Positions 22,651-35,759 of a stretch of DNA of 46,087 nt are shown piece after piece (the first letter of the stretch is position 1; each line of letters begins with the position of its first letter). Under the pieces are notes generated by a model. The model saw nothing but the letters and a program-made list of their open reading frames with translations. It was not told where the DNA came from and made no database searches. Made by a program: the position numbers and the translations under genes. The stretch spans positions 1 through 46,087 of the forward strand of contig MU400777.1 of the NCBI GenBank assembly GCA_022578965.1, written 5' to 3'. This DNA comes from Xylaria sp. FL1777 (lineage: Eukaryota > Ascomycota > Sordariomycetes > Xylariales > Xylariaceae).

Positions 22651-25600
22651 TATTTTTATAATATGTGTGCTACTATAATTAAATCAATAAATAGCTAAAA
22701 TAACTAATAGATTTAAAAAGAAAACAAATCTAAAATTAAGACTTAAATATTATAAAGTTTTTTATAATAACTTATAACTTATTTACTAACTTAAAAAAAC
22801 TAAACTTATATTAACTAATACTAATTATATGTTATAAAATATTGCTATTTATTGTAGTTATAGCAAAAAACTTAAAAGTATATATATAGTATAATAAACT
22901 ACTTAAACTTAAGCTATTTTTCTATACTTCGTACTGCTAATAAAGCAGCTATTCTTAGCGTACGTTATATACTTGCTTAAGTAAAAACAAGGTTTTTTTA
23001 TATAAATTGTTCTGTTTATCTTTTAATTTAACCGATTAATTATGCTTATGTTCTAGTTATTGCTAGTGTTTTTTCCACTTTATAGTTACCTACTCTATAA
23101 ACCGAACATAAAAAGTATAATAGTAGTTTATTTTAGCTAACAATAATAAGAAATGTTTTAATATATAGCAGCTAAAACATATATTATTTAATAATAGTAA
23201 TAAATAGTTTAATTTAGTAGTTTGCTATTTAATTAACATAAAATATAAGTTAACTATAATATAATATATAGCTTTAGCAGTAAAGTTTTAGTTATTAATT
23301 AATTTAAGTATAATAATTATATAGCTATAAGCTTTAATAGTTTAACATAATATATATATAATAAATTTATACTTATAAAAGTTGTTTTAATACTAAGTAT
23401 AATATAACGCTTTATTTAAAAATAAAGCTTTTAGTTTTGCATTATTAACTAGTTAACTATTATCTAGCTTTAAATAGTAAAACATAAAACGTAAAGAGTT
23501 AAGCGCTATATTTGTTGCTTAAATATTAAGCAAACCATAATAATTATAAATAAGTAGCTAGTTTGCTGTAATGCTAATTCTATATATTGCTAATAGTTCT
23601 TAAAGGTTATTACTATTAAAAGGAAAATCGTTATAAATCTTTAATAAATATGTAAGCCTAGCAAAATTCGTTAATTAAATGTAAAAAAATAAAAACCAAC
23701 AGTATTATATAATATACTATGCAGCTATAATTATAAAACTTTGAAGTACTTTAGCTAAACTACTACTAATTATTAAATAGCAGCTAAAAGTAATAACTAG
23801 CATATTAATATAGTTTGTATAAATATTAACAACATATATAAGCTATTTTCTAAGTTAATAACTATTGCTAAAAAGCCCAAAGTAAATAAAAAAGTAACAC
23901 AACATAGCAAATAAAATAATAATATAACTAAATTTTTATTAACTAAAATAAGTTGTTTTTAAAAAATAAAAAACATAAAGATATAATCTAGAACAATATA
24001 GTTATAATAAAACTATATATAATCTTGATTTTTCTATAAAAAGCAATATATCTAATAATTAATAAATAGAAATTTATTATAATTAATAGAAGCAATATAT
24101 AGTAAAGCAAAAAAATTTACCTTTATTTTATATACTTTACTATAAAAATATATTATAAAAACATAAAACATTAAAACACTTTAGCAAAAATTAAACTAAT
24201 ATAGCTATTAATTAAACAAAGGTATTATAGCGTAAGCATTCTTAATGTTAATAGCACATAATATATACTGCTTAAACTTAATAAAAAGTATAAAACAAAA
24301 GCATATTAGTTTTTAAAAAAATCAAAATAAATATATTAAAAGCATTTCTAATAATTAAAAGAAAAAAAGAAAAAATGCTATATATATAAAAAACAAGCAG
24401 CTTTAATTGCTTGTTTTTTTAAAACAAGATCTAATAATATTTTTTAGTATTATTAATACTTAAAACGTAGTAGCTACAGGTATTAATGCTAGTATATATA
24501 GCTTAAGAGGTATATATTTATAAAAGCTTTTAGTAGCTAAATATAGCTTAATTATATAGCTAAGCATTAAAATATTATTGCAATATTTCTGCTTTTATAG
24601 TAAACTCTTTACAAACTATATTACTAAAAATAGCTATATTCTAATTATTAACTTTAATTAATTCTGTTTTGTTTAAATGCTAAATTTCTAATGTTTTAAT
24701 TAATTAGGTATATTTAAAAGTAGTTATAAAATAAATATACTATATTTCTTTTTTATACTTAAAAAAAAAATATAATCCTTATAGGCTTTTTTGCTTTATT
24801 TTAATATAAAAAGATATAAAAATTAGGGTATTTATAGGCTTTTATAAATATATTATGCAGTAAAACAACATAAAACAATATATTATTTCAAAAAAAAAAA
24901 TAACTAATAATACTATAATAGCGCATTTTATAGTATTATGTTATATTTACTTAGTAATATATTTTAATTATAACGTAAAAAACTAAAGGTTATATAGCAA
25001 GTTAAGCTAAAGTATTAACCTTTTATTTTTACTTAAGTAGCTTTTTTAATAAAATGTTAGGTTAGCTAGGGCTTAAAATAGCTATTTAATATAACGTTAG
25101 CTAATTGATTTTAATTAACTAAATCTAACTACTTATATTAAAAGCAATAATTTGCTACTTTATTACAAATATAATTTATATTAAGTTAAACGTATTTATT
25201 AATCAAAAAAAATATAAATTAGTAAGTTAATAAATAAGTTAACTAATTAACTAATTAGCTAGCTAACTAGCTAACTAGCTAACTAAGCGCTTTAGTTTAA
25301 AACCTGGCTAAAACAGTAATACTTATAGCAGTAACTAATTAATATAAAAACAAAAGTATTATACCTTTAGCAAGGTTTATAACTATATATATTAAATAAA
25401 TTAGTTAATTAAATAAGTATAAATTAGCTTATAAAGCTATTAGTATTGTTAAATAACTGTATAGTTAAAAAAAAGTTCTAAAAACAACCTAAAATAACTT
25501 ATATACTATAAGCTATCTAAAAAAGCATAAGTATTTTTAAAACAGTATAAATTATACTATATATAAAATACTTCGGTTTTTAAGGAAATTTTAAACGTTT

Positions 25601-26766
25601 ATAAAATTTATAGAGTTTATACGTTAATAGCGCAGCAAAAGCATAAAAATATTACCGCTTAAAAACAAGATTTTTAAATCAAGAAGTAAAAATACTTCAG
25701 GACTAGCACTAATTATACTATGCGCTAAGTATTTTAAAAAACTTAAAGAAGTATTAATTCAAAAAGTTAAATAGTTTAATAAAAGTGTTCAGTTATAAAA
25801 TTGTTAAAAATAAAAAAGCTAGTAAAAATATAGTAAACTAATTATTTAATCTAAACTATTTTATTAAAGGTATTGTTAAGTTGCAATTAGTATATATTTA
25901 AAAGCAGTTTATATAAGTTAGTACTACAAAAAAAATAAGTCTAGTTTAGCAATAGCTTTATAAAACTATCTAGCTATTAAAAGTTCTAAAATAGCTTTGC
26001 AAAAATGTTTAGCTATTTTAGTTAGTAGTTAGTTTATATGCAATATATATACTAACATATTTAATTTATATTTAAACAGTATAATGTATACACAAATATA
26101 TATAGTTAAAAAGGTTATCTAAAAGTAAATAAAAAAAAAAGTTGCTAATAAAGCTATAACTTACTTAAGTAAAGATTTTTTAAGCATTATTAAAGTCGAA
26201 AAATAAAATGCAATTTATATAAAAGTATACTAATTGCAAAAGTAGCTAATAAAGCTATACATAGCTAAAATGCTAATTATATAAATGTTAAAAAGAATGC
26301 CTGTTTGCTTACTTTTACTAATTTTACTTGTTTTAATAACTAACTTTACTATTATTACTATTACTACTACTTTAGCTTATGCTTACTTTAGTACGTTTAT
26401 AAATCTAATTTGTAGCTAAAAATAGCTGTTAACTTATTATAGTTATTTAAAAATCTACTTTGCTTTAGCTATTATATTCTTTATAGTACGTATTTTTGTT
26501 TAGCTTAGTCTAAGTATATATGCTAATTAGTATTTAGCTTTTATATATTATAAACTGCTTGTTATAATGCCTTTTAGCAGTAATACTAATCCTAAAAATA
26601 AAAGTAAATAACTTAGTGCAATAAGGTTATATTTAGCTAATATTTATAAAATATATGTTTATTAAGCATACTAAAATCTTAAAGCTATACTATTATTATA
26701 TTAGCTATATTATAGTAGTGTATAACATTTTCCTTATTATTAGCTTTTTATTATTAATTATTAAAG
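22651..26766. other. AT-rich decayed DNA with a hairpin and an 8-bp tandem repeat
   Basis: No gene is recognised. A perfect 12-bp stem (AAAAAACAAGCA with TGCTTGTTTTTT, 8-base loop) lies at 24,388-24,419. Six 8-bp units of the AACTAATT/AACTAGCT type lie at 25,241-25,288. The rest is featureless to my reading. Confidence 0.6.
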
Positions 26767-27072
26767 TAAAATAAAGTAGCTAAACAAGTTAACTAGCTAA
26801 TTAAAGTAAGTTTAAGCTAAGTTATATAATAAAAATAAAGAAGTAAATATTGCGCTAAATTTTAAAGCATAAACTTAAACATTACAAACAATATAATAAA
26901 AATCAGCTATAGTTGCTTTATTTATATTATTATATAGCCTTTTTATTAATTGTTTTATTTCTTAATTTATATATAGCTTAATTGCTTAAATGCATAAGTT
27001 ATAACTTATTTTTTTGCAATTAAAGTATTATAATAAATTTAGTGTAATTATACTGCTGCAATTTTTTATTTA
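26767..27072 (+). mobile_element. MITE-like element, copy A
   Basis: The copy begins TAAAATAAAGTAGCTA and ends in a degenerate inverted copy, ACTGCTGC...TTTTATTTAC. It aligns along its whole length with copies at 34,122-34,420 (inverted) and 44,199-44,497. Well-conserved internal blocks include ATTTTAAAGCATAAACTTAA, AGCTATAGTTGCTTTAT and TTATATATAGCTTAATTGCT. It is 306 bp because of small insertions, chiefly near its right end. It keeps C/G where the other copies have T/A at several sites (for example ATCAGCTATAG against ATTAGCTATAG), so it is the least mutated there. Non-coding, so its transposase must come from elsewhere. A solo LTR is less likely because the inverted ends are 16 bp and do not start TG. 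Confidence 0.8.
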
Positions 27073-28899
27073 CAACAAATAATACTATAAAACCTATAAG
27101 CAAACGATTTATTATTGTTAATTTATATGTTTAATTTATTTATTAATTAATTGCTATAATCTTTATATATAAGTTATAATATATTATATTTAGCTGCTTT
27201 AGCTAGCAATAAGCAAAATTTGCTTAATATAAGCAGTTTAGCTACAATTAGCAACAAGCATTTAAGCTAACAGCTTTTAATTAATAAAGCTTAAAATAAA
27301 CGTATAAAAATGTTAAACTGTTTTTTTTAGCTTAGCTTGCAAAACGTTTTTATTTTTTTTAGCAGAATAGCAATTAAGTATTAAAAAGCTAATATAATCT
27401 TTAAAATAGCATAGCTAAAAAACTTATTGCTAGGAACCCTTAAAGAGCTAAAAAAAAAAAATTTTTACTAGAAAACTAGTGCTTTTTAAAAAAAAAAACA
27501 CAATTGCTTTCGTATAAACAAAAAAAATAAAAAATAAGCTTAAAAAAAAGTAAGTATTGCTAAAACTTCTAAAAGTTATAATGTAAGCAAATTTAACGCT
27601 TATTTATACTAAATAAATTTAAGCTTACGCGTTAATATAAAAAGTAATTAATAATTAAAAATACATTTTGTTTTTTAAACTAATATTATTTTTTATTAAA
27701 AAATAAAAAGCAAAGTTTTTTAGTTGTAAGCTAGCTATTACTTAAAGACTTTGCGCAAAACGTAGCTATTGCTTTTTTATAGCACTTATTTTTAAATAAG
27801 CAAGCCTTAAGAAAAAAAAAAAAGCATGCTACTTTTACAAGTAAAAAAGCCATAAAAAAATAAAGCTTGCTTAATAAAACTAAAGTAATAAAGTTCTTTA
27901 AAAAGTTATATAATAACTTAAATAAAATATTGTATAAAAATCTTTATAAAATATTAAACATTTAAATAAATAAAAAATCTAGGCTAATCTTTACTTTAAA
28001 AAAACAAAAAAAGCGCGTAAAGCATAAAAAAAAGTTAATTATTTATATAATTATAACTTTAATAAACTTTTATATATTATTATTAATGCTACTAAGCTAG
28101 CTATTAATATAACTATACTAATTATTAAAAAAGTTATTATTAAAAAGCAGCAAGTAAAACTAGCTTAATATTTTACTTACAATTAAAACATAAATAATAT
28201 TACTAAGCAAATATAACAGCTAAAGTTAAAACAAAAAAACGTAGTAATTATAAAGAAAAAACTAAAAGAAATGCTAAAAAAACTGCAGAATTAGTATGTT
28301 TAGCTTATTAATTAAAAACTATAAGCATTATAATATTACAAAATTAATATAAACCTATTAAAGAAGCAAATATTTAGCATTAATGCTATAACTTTTAAGT
28401 ATTTATAAAAAAGTAAATATAATTTTAAAAAATAAAAATAAAGTAAACAATTGTTTAATTTCTTATAATAAGTAAAGTTAAATAATCTTTATTTAGCAAA
28501 AGTAACTATTTATTAAAAATATAGTATAAACAATTATTATGTTTATAAGTGTAGCTTTGTTTACAAATTAAAACAGGAAAACATTATATACTAGAACTTT
28601 AAATAGTGTTTAAAAAGGCTAAGATTTTCTGCAAGCTTTAAATATATAAAAGTTTCTTTAAAAGTTGTAAGAATTAGCAAAAATAAAAAAAAAATACTTA
28701 ACGCTGCAATAAAATAAATATATAATTTTGTTTTAAGCAACAATAAGCTACTAAAGCAAAAAGCTTATTATTAACTTTAAAAAAAAAACTTTATTTTAAA
28801 TAACAAAGATTTAAATATTAAAATAAAAAGCAAACGAAAAAAACTAAAAAATAAAAAACTTTACTAGCTAAAAAATAAGTAGCTAGCTTAATTTTTAAG
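27073..28899 (+). other. AT-rich DNA, possible upstream part of a long relict frame
   Basis: From about 27,480 the plus strand is A-rich, and frame 1 modulo 3 gives stretches such as HNCFRINKKNKK and SIAKTSKSYNVSKFNAYLY. From 28,082 a different frame is more open, with VVIIKKKLKEMLKKLQN. These may be N-terminal parts of the relict at 28,900-31,980 separated by indels. No family motif is seen. Confidence 0.35.
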
Positions 28900-31800
28900 T
28901 AAAAAATCTAATAATTAAACTTTTATACTTTATAAAATAGGATTAATAAAGGCTTATAATATTAAAAAAAATAACTTAATAAATAGTAAGCTAAATAATA
29001 GCTTTATTACAACTAATTAAAACTTTATATAAAGCATTTTTTATAATGTAAACAGTACTAAAATTTTGCAAGGCTATATATTAAGCAAAAAAATTAGCAT
29101 AAATATATTTTAAGCTAATTGTTATAAACCTTTATTAAAAAAAGCTGCTTTTTATTAAACAAGAAGTAAAAAAAGACCTAAAAAGCTAAAAAAAAAGCCC
29201 TTTATAAATTAAACAATTAAAAAAGTTTATTTAAATAACAATAAGTCTTTTACTTAACTTAATACTAAAGATATATAAATAAATAATAATTTCCTTAAGC
29301 AAAATACTTTATTAAAAACAAAAAGTTTTAATTATTAAAGACCTTAAGAAATACAAAAAGCAAAGCTTACAGAAAGAAATTTGAAATTTGAAAAAATGTA
29401 AGCTAAAAAGTCTAAAAACTTTTTAAACAAAAAAACAAATATTACTTTTAGAAATCTTATAATAAAAGTTCTAAGGTACTTTAGTGTTTTTATTTAAACA
29501 ATTGTTTAAATAAAAGCTAAATTATATTTTAAAGCAATAAAAGTTCTTAAGCTAATGCTAAAAACAATATTACTGCTTTTAAATAACTTTAGCAAAAGTT
29601 TAAATTAATAGATTAAGCTAAATATGCTATAGCTTATTTTAAAAAAAAAAAGCAATAAGTTAGAATATAAAGCTTAACTAAAAACTTTATTACACGAAAT
29701 CTTAATTTAAGTAAACATAAAAAATGCTTTTTTTTATAAAAGCGTAAACTTTTTAAAAAAAAACATAAAATCTTAACAAATAGCAGTTAAAAAAGCACAA
29801 GTAAGCTTTTAGCTAATATTATAGTTAGCTAATTAATTTAATAAACAAAAATCGCTAAGTAGCACTTATAAAACTAGTTTTTTATTAGATTATTTAATAG
29901 CGCAAATTAACAATAAAATAAATTATAATAGTTTTATTATATATATTTATATGTTTTAATTTAGCTTTATAACTGCTTTTTTAAAAAAGCGTTGCTACAA
30001 AATAATAAAGGTTGTTTGCAATTAAAACTAATAAAATAATTAAGTAATGTTGTTTTTTGCTTATATTGCCTTAAACTTTTAAACGTTAAAAAACAAGTTA
30101 AAGTTTAATAAAATGCTTTTAAAAATTTTAAACCGATGTAATACTATATATTTATTATTTAAAAATAACCTAAAAAAATAAAAGTTGCTAATTGTTATAC
30201 TTTTGCTGCTTTTTAAAAAAGTAGTATTTTTAATTAAACTTTAGCTTAGTGCTAATCTTGTATTAATAACGCTAAAAAAAATAAATAGGCCTAAAAAGCT
30301 AATATAATTAGCATTAATAATTTTATAAAGCGTAAGCTAAAGCTTTAATTCCTTTAAACTAAAGATTTATAAAAAACATAACAATTATATTAATAGCAGC
30401 AACTTAAACTTATTTAAAAAAACACTAAAGTATAAATTTTATAATAAAAAAAACTTAAGTTTAATAAATTATTTTAACTAAAAATATATAAGCTTTTTAA
30501 ATTTATGTTTTATAATAGCTTTACTAATAAAACCGCAGAATATTTTAGCTATTTTTTTAAGCGTTGCAAAGCTAAAAAAATCTATATAACTTTGCTTAAG
30601 GCTTACTGTAAAAATAAAAAACAAGATCTATAAAAGTAATATTATTAGGATTATTAACTCTAAGGCGTAATTTAGCATTATTATAAACTTTTTTATTAAT
30701 AAAAATAGCTTTATTACTTAGAATACTAATATAACTTAAAAAAAATTTAACTAAACTAGCAATTTTATTAAATATGTTAAATGCTTTAAAACTACTATTT
30801 AAATAAATAAAAGATTATTACTTTTTTTGCTATATATAGTTAGCAAAAAACAAGCTATTTACTTTTTATTACTAAAGATAAACTTTATTATAAAATCTTA
30901 AATAAGTTTATACTTTTAGGGCCTTTATATAATAGCTAATATAATATTAAAAATAAGCTAGATTATTATATTAATAATAAACTATATTAAAAGCTTAAAC
31001 CTAAAAACTTAAGAATATTAATAATTAAAAAACTAATATATATTTGCTAAACTACTAGCTTAGCAAAAAAACTATATAAAGCATAAAAGTTTTGGACCTT
31101 AAATAAAAAATCTAATAATTAGCAAAAAGCAACAAAAAAAAAATTAAAAATATGCAATTTAAGGAAATATACAGGTATAAACTTTTAAAAGAATTAAAAC
31201 TTATATAATGCTATAACGTTAGCAGTTTTTTTAACTTTTTTTACACAAAAAAATATCGAATTTTTTAAAAACCTAAGAATACAAAATAATAAAAAAATCC
31301 GTGCTACTTTTAATAATAATTAATTACTTAAAATATTTTTAGTTGCAATAAAGAAAACATTAAAGCAAAAAAACGCTAAAAAATTAATAATTGCAAAAAC
31401 TAAAAATTTTATATATAAATTAAGCAATAAAAATAACTTAATTATAGCTTTAATTTAAATACTATTAACTTTTTAAGCTTTTAAAACTAACAAATTAATA
31501 AAAAATAAAACAATAATTTTAAATATAATATATAAAACAAAAAATAAAAAGATTTATTTTAAAAATAACGTGCTATTTAATAGCACTATTTTACTTAAAT
31601 CTTATAAATAAAAAAAGCAAGCTTTAAAAAAGGCAAGCTATTATTTAGAAAATCTTGCGCTATTTTAATAAAATAGCATTTATTAAAACATATATTTATG
31701 TTTTAGTACTACTTTTAAAAGCATTTAATTAATTACTAAGCAATTAGCTGCTTTTTTAAAAAGGCTTTATATAATTAACCTTACTTAGCAAAAAGCAGCA

Positions 31801-31980
31801 TTGCTAACTAAAATATAATATTATAAAAAAATAGCATTTTTTTAAGACTTTTCTAAAATAAGAAAAATTTATAATAAAATCTTTCCTTTTTATAAAATTA
31901 AAATAGTTTTTTATAAAGCATAGCAAGTTTGCAATATTTTAATCTTTAAACCTTTAAAAAATATTACTATAAAAGTTTTA
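28900..31980 (+). pseudogene. Long relict reading frame (about 1,000 codons), family unknown
   Basis: One frame (1 modulo 3) can be followed for about 3 kb. In 31,141-31,980 I count about 15 stops in 280 codons, about half what such AT-rich DNA should give by chance, and all are TAA or TAG. Clear stretches: TAEYFSYFFKRCKAKKIYIT at about 30,529-30,588, ITLAVFLTFFTQKNIEFFKN at about 31,216-31,275, IRATF near 31,300, and QALKKASYYLENLALF near 31,620. The reading is rich in Lys, Asn, Tyr and Leu and looks helical; many Lys and Asn were probably Glu and Asp. No catalytic motif of a known transposase, reverse transcriptase or recombinase could be seen. It lies between two MITE copies. A large transposon-borne gene is the most likely source. 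Confidence 0.45.
29488..29515. other. Perfect 28-bp palindrome
   Basis: TTTTATTTAAACAA is followed directly by its reverse complement, centred on CAATTG. It lies inside the long relict frame. It may be chance in AT-rich DNA or a trace of an insertion junction. Confidence 0.6.
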
Positions 31981-34121
31981 AAAACTTAACTTAAGTATAA
32001 CGTTTTTAAAAAAGCTTATAGTTTGTATAAATATTTATTAATAGAAAAGCAAGCTATAGTTCTAGCTATAGAATATATATACCTAAGTTCAAAAAATAAA
32101 AGCGTTAATATTTATAAAAAAGTTTAGAAGGCATTTTTATATATTAAATTAATGTTTATTTTTAAAACTTTAGTTAGCTAAAATAAAACAGTGCTTTACT
32201 TTTAGCATTTAACTTAAAACTAGCTTTTATTTTTTTAACATAAAAGTATATTTAGCTTTTATAACTAAATCTTATATTTTTTATTTTATAAGTTATAATA
32301 TAATAGCTTTTATTATATTATAGGTTTTTAATAGTGTTGCAACTATAAAAGTAGCTTTTATAAATAATTTAAGCTTTAATTAACATTTATTACTTACTTA
32401 AATACTTATTATATATTAATAATATTTAAATACTTTAATAACTTTTACTATTGTATAATATTATACTAAATATTATTTATTTATATATATACGTATATAT
32501 TTATTTATTTTACTTTGTTTTAACGATTTTGTTTATTATAACAATTATTTATTACGCTAAAATTTCTTGTTTTTTAAATGTTCGAGCTGTTTACTAATGC
32601 TTAAGTTGTTAAACTATTTGCTATAATTAAAATGCTTTAGCTATTTAGGTTTTTTACGCTATACTAAACAAAATTTAAGAAATTTTAATTGTTAAATCTA
32701 CTAAGTAAACAAAACTTATATATTATAAATTACAAATATAATTAAGACTAACTATTATATATATAAAATATAAGTATTTATAAAAGTTCCTTAAGATTAT
32801 TTTATAAGTATAAAGCTTTAAGCTATAAACAAAGTTTTTAAAAGTTATAATGTTTATATTAATTATATAGCGCTACTTGCTAAAAATACTAATGCTTTTA
32901 AATTAATTAATGCATAGTAAACCTAAAATAACTTTTGCTAAAAAGCAGTAAATATTATTGCTGCTTTAAGATTTTGTAAAGTAAACTAAAAAAGTATTTT
33001 TAGTTGTTTATTTGTTGCTATTTATGTTTAGCAATAAGCTTTACATACTTTTTTATAACACGATTTGCAATATACTTAAAGCTTTAAAGTTAATAATTAT
33101 ATTTATTGCATTATAGTTATAGTAAAAGGTTTATAATAAACCTAGTTAGCTAAGTTAATAATAGTAGTGCTATACTATAAATGAATTAAAAAATTAATAG
33201 AAAATGTAGCATTAATATTAGTACTTATGCTTATAGTTTAAATAAAAAAAAGCAAAGCACTTTTATAATTTATACATTAATGTTAGCTTTGTTTTTATTA
33301 ATCTATTTTACGGCTGTAAATTATATACTATAGCTACTTTAATTATATTATGTAAAACTTGTTGTTTTATGCTTAAATTTCTAAAATAATCCTACTTAAA
33401 ATTAATAAAAAGAATATAATACCTTTTGTTAATATATATGCAGTATTTAAGGCATATTTATTAATATAAAAAATATTTAAATAAAGGTTGTTAATATGCT
33501 AGTATAAATAGCTAAAAGAGATAATCTGGCTTTTTGTAAACTAGTGCACTATATATAATAGTGCTTATAGCAAATTAAAAAAGCAAATAAAATTTTAACT
33601 AAAGTACTAATTATTATAATAACTCAAAAAAAAAAACACATATAAAATAGCTAAATAAGTCTTAAATATAAAAAGGCTTAGTTATTATAACATAACTAAA
33701 GAATTAATTAATTTATAGTTAGCTATATTAGTATAATAATAGTAAGCTTTAAATATAAAGCAGTAATAAGCTAGGCTTTTTATTAAATTAAAAAAGGTTT
33801 ATTATAATTATTAAGCAGAACTTAAATATTTATTATAAAGCAAATTGCTAGTTATAAACTTTAAAAAGCTATTTATTATAAAATACTAACTATAGTTCTT
33901 TAAGTAAAGCATAATATAATAAAGCACTAAAAGTAGCAATATTAAATTTTAAACATAAAACTATAAAAGCAAAAAAGTAATATATTTAATTAAAAAGTAA
34001 AGCAATTACGAAATTTATTATGTACTAAATACTATAATTTTACTATAACGCTAAATTACCGAATATATAATAAATTTTCTTTTTAAAAACTTTATAACTA
34101 CTTTTTTTTTAGCTTATTTAT
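31981..34121. other. AT-rich decayed DNA, nothing identifiable
   Basis: The A bias fades after about 32.2 kb. A 7-bp stem (GCACTAT with ATAGTGC) is present near 33,545-33,562. No gene, RNA or element end is recognised. Confidence 0.55.
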
Positions 34122-34420
34122 TAAAATAAAGCAGTATAATTGCGCTAAATTTACTATAACACTTTAATTGCAAGACAATAAGTTATAACTTATGCATTTA
34201 AGCAATTAAGCTATATATAAATTAAAAAATAAAATAATTAATAAAAAGGCTATTTAACAATATAAATAAAGCAACTATAGTTAATTTTTATTATGTTGTT
34301 TATAATGTTTAAGTTTATGCTTTTAAATTTAACGTAATATTTATATTTTTATTTCTATTATATAATTTAGCTTAAACTTACTTTAATTAGCTAGTTAGCT
34401 TATTTAGCTACTTTATTTTA
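34122..34420 (-). mobile_element. MITE-like element, copy B (inverted)
   Basis: This is the reverse complement of copies A and C, 299 bp, the same length as copy C. On the minus strand it starts TAAAATAAAGTAGCTA at 34,420 and ends CTGCTTTATTTTA at 34,122. Its base differences from copies A and C are almost all C/T or G/A (for example GCGCAATTATAC against GTGTAATTATAC in A). The flanks are unrelated to those of A and C, which supports separate insertions. Confidence 0.82.
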
Positions 34421-35759
34421 CTTTAATTTTTTTTTATTAAAATATAGCTGTTTTTAGTTTATTTTAATACTTATAATTATAAAGTTTTTTTTATTATTAA
34501 TGTTTTTTAAATAGAATTAGTATTATTTTCTTTTGTTTATTTAGTTTTATAAGTTTTTTTTTATTTTTTTTACTACGTTTAAAAGTAGCTTAAGTTTTAG
34601 CGCTTGCGAAAGCATTTTAGCTTTATTAAAACTAGTTTTAGCTTTTTTATATATTTAAATATATAAATAAAAGCTTTTAAGAATGCTTAACATTTTTTTT
34701 AAAAAGGTGCTTATAAAAAGTTTATACTTTTTTTTTTTTAAACTGTTAAGCTTAGCTAAGTTTTATATTTAGCTTGCTATACTTAAAAAGGAAAATATTT
34801 GTAAGTATATTTATAGCAAAGTAATTCTGTACTTTTAAAACGTCTTTATATTGCTTGTAATAAAACTTTTTTAATATAAGCATTAGTTCTTTTTACTAAA
34901 AATTCCTTTTGCGCTTTAAGGTAAAAAGTATTAAAAAAACAAAACAATTAGTATTTAGCCTTTTTTTTAGCGTTTTGCCTTTGTTTTTTACATTTTTAGT
35001 GCTTAATAAAATAAAAGTTATTTTTTTAGATTTAAAGAAAGTTACATTTAGTGCTTATAAAAGTTTATAAAGCTTAGCGCTTATTAAAAGCAATAAGCGT
35101 AAATCTTTTAGTAATTTAAAGCTAAAGTGCTTTTTAAAGCTTTTTTTTATAAAAACAATAAGCTATATATAACTTTTTTAATTATTAATGCCTTTTTTTA
35201 AAAACTAGTTTGTTAGGTTGCAAAACATGCAGTATAAATATAAAGGCTTAAAAAATCTGCATATATAAGTGTTGCACTAAAAAAAGCAAAAAAATATAAA
35301 ATAGCTTAAAACAACCTTTATATTAAAGTGCTTTATTGCTTAATATTTTTGTAATTTTTAAAAAACTTGTTTATTATTTTTATTAGTAATATGTTTAAAG
35401 TTTAAAATATATGCTACTTTTAAAACAATATTAATAAAAATAGTAATCTAGTAATTATTTAAGCAATATTTTATTATAAAATATTTTATTTAAAAAGTTC
35501 TAGCAATTATTGCAGCTTATTTTGTATTTTATTAGTTCATAAGAAAATTTTTTATAAACTAGCTATACTTAAGCTTAATACTTATTTTTAAAGTTTTGCT
35601 TTTTTTATTTATATATAGCTAAAGCAACATATTTAGTAAAACTTTTAATTTGCGTTTATTTAGCTATTTTTTAACGTTTAGCTTTATAAAAACGTTTATA
35701 ATATAAACAGCTTTAAACCTTTATAATATTATATTTACTTTATAAAAGTCCTTATAGCA
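34421..35759. other. AT-rich, T-biased DNA, nothing identifiable
   Basis: Long T runs on the plus strand suggest a minus-strand relict continuing from the frame on its right, but no open stretch or motif could be fixed here. Confidence 0.5.

Noticed and set aside
25241..25288. 8-bp units as a telomere-like repeat
   Set aside because: The AACTAGCT/AACTAATT units are too few and unlike fungal telomere repeats such as TTAGGG.
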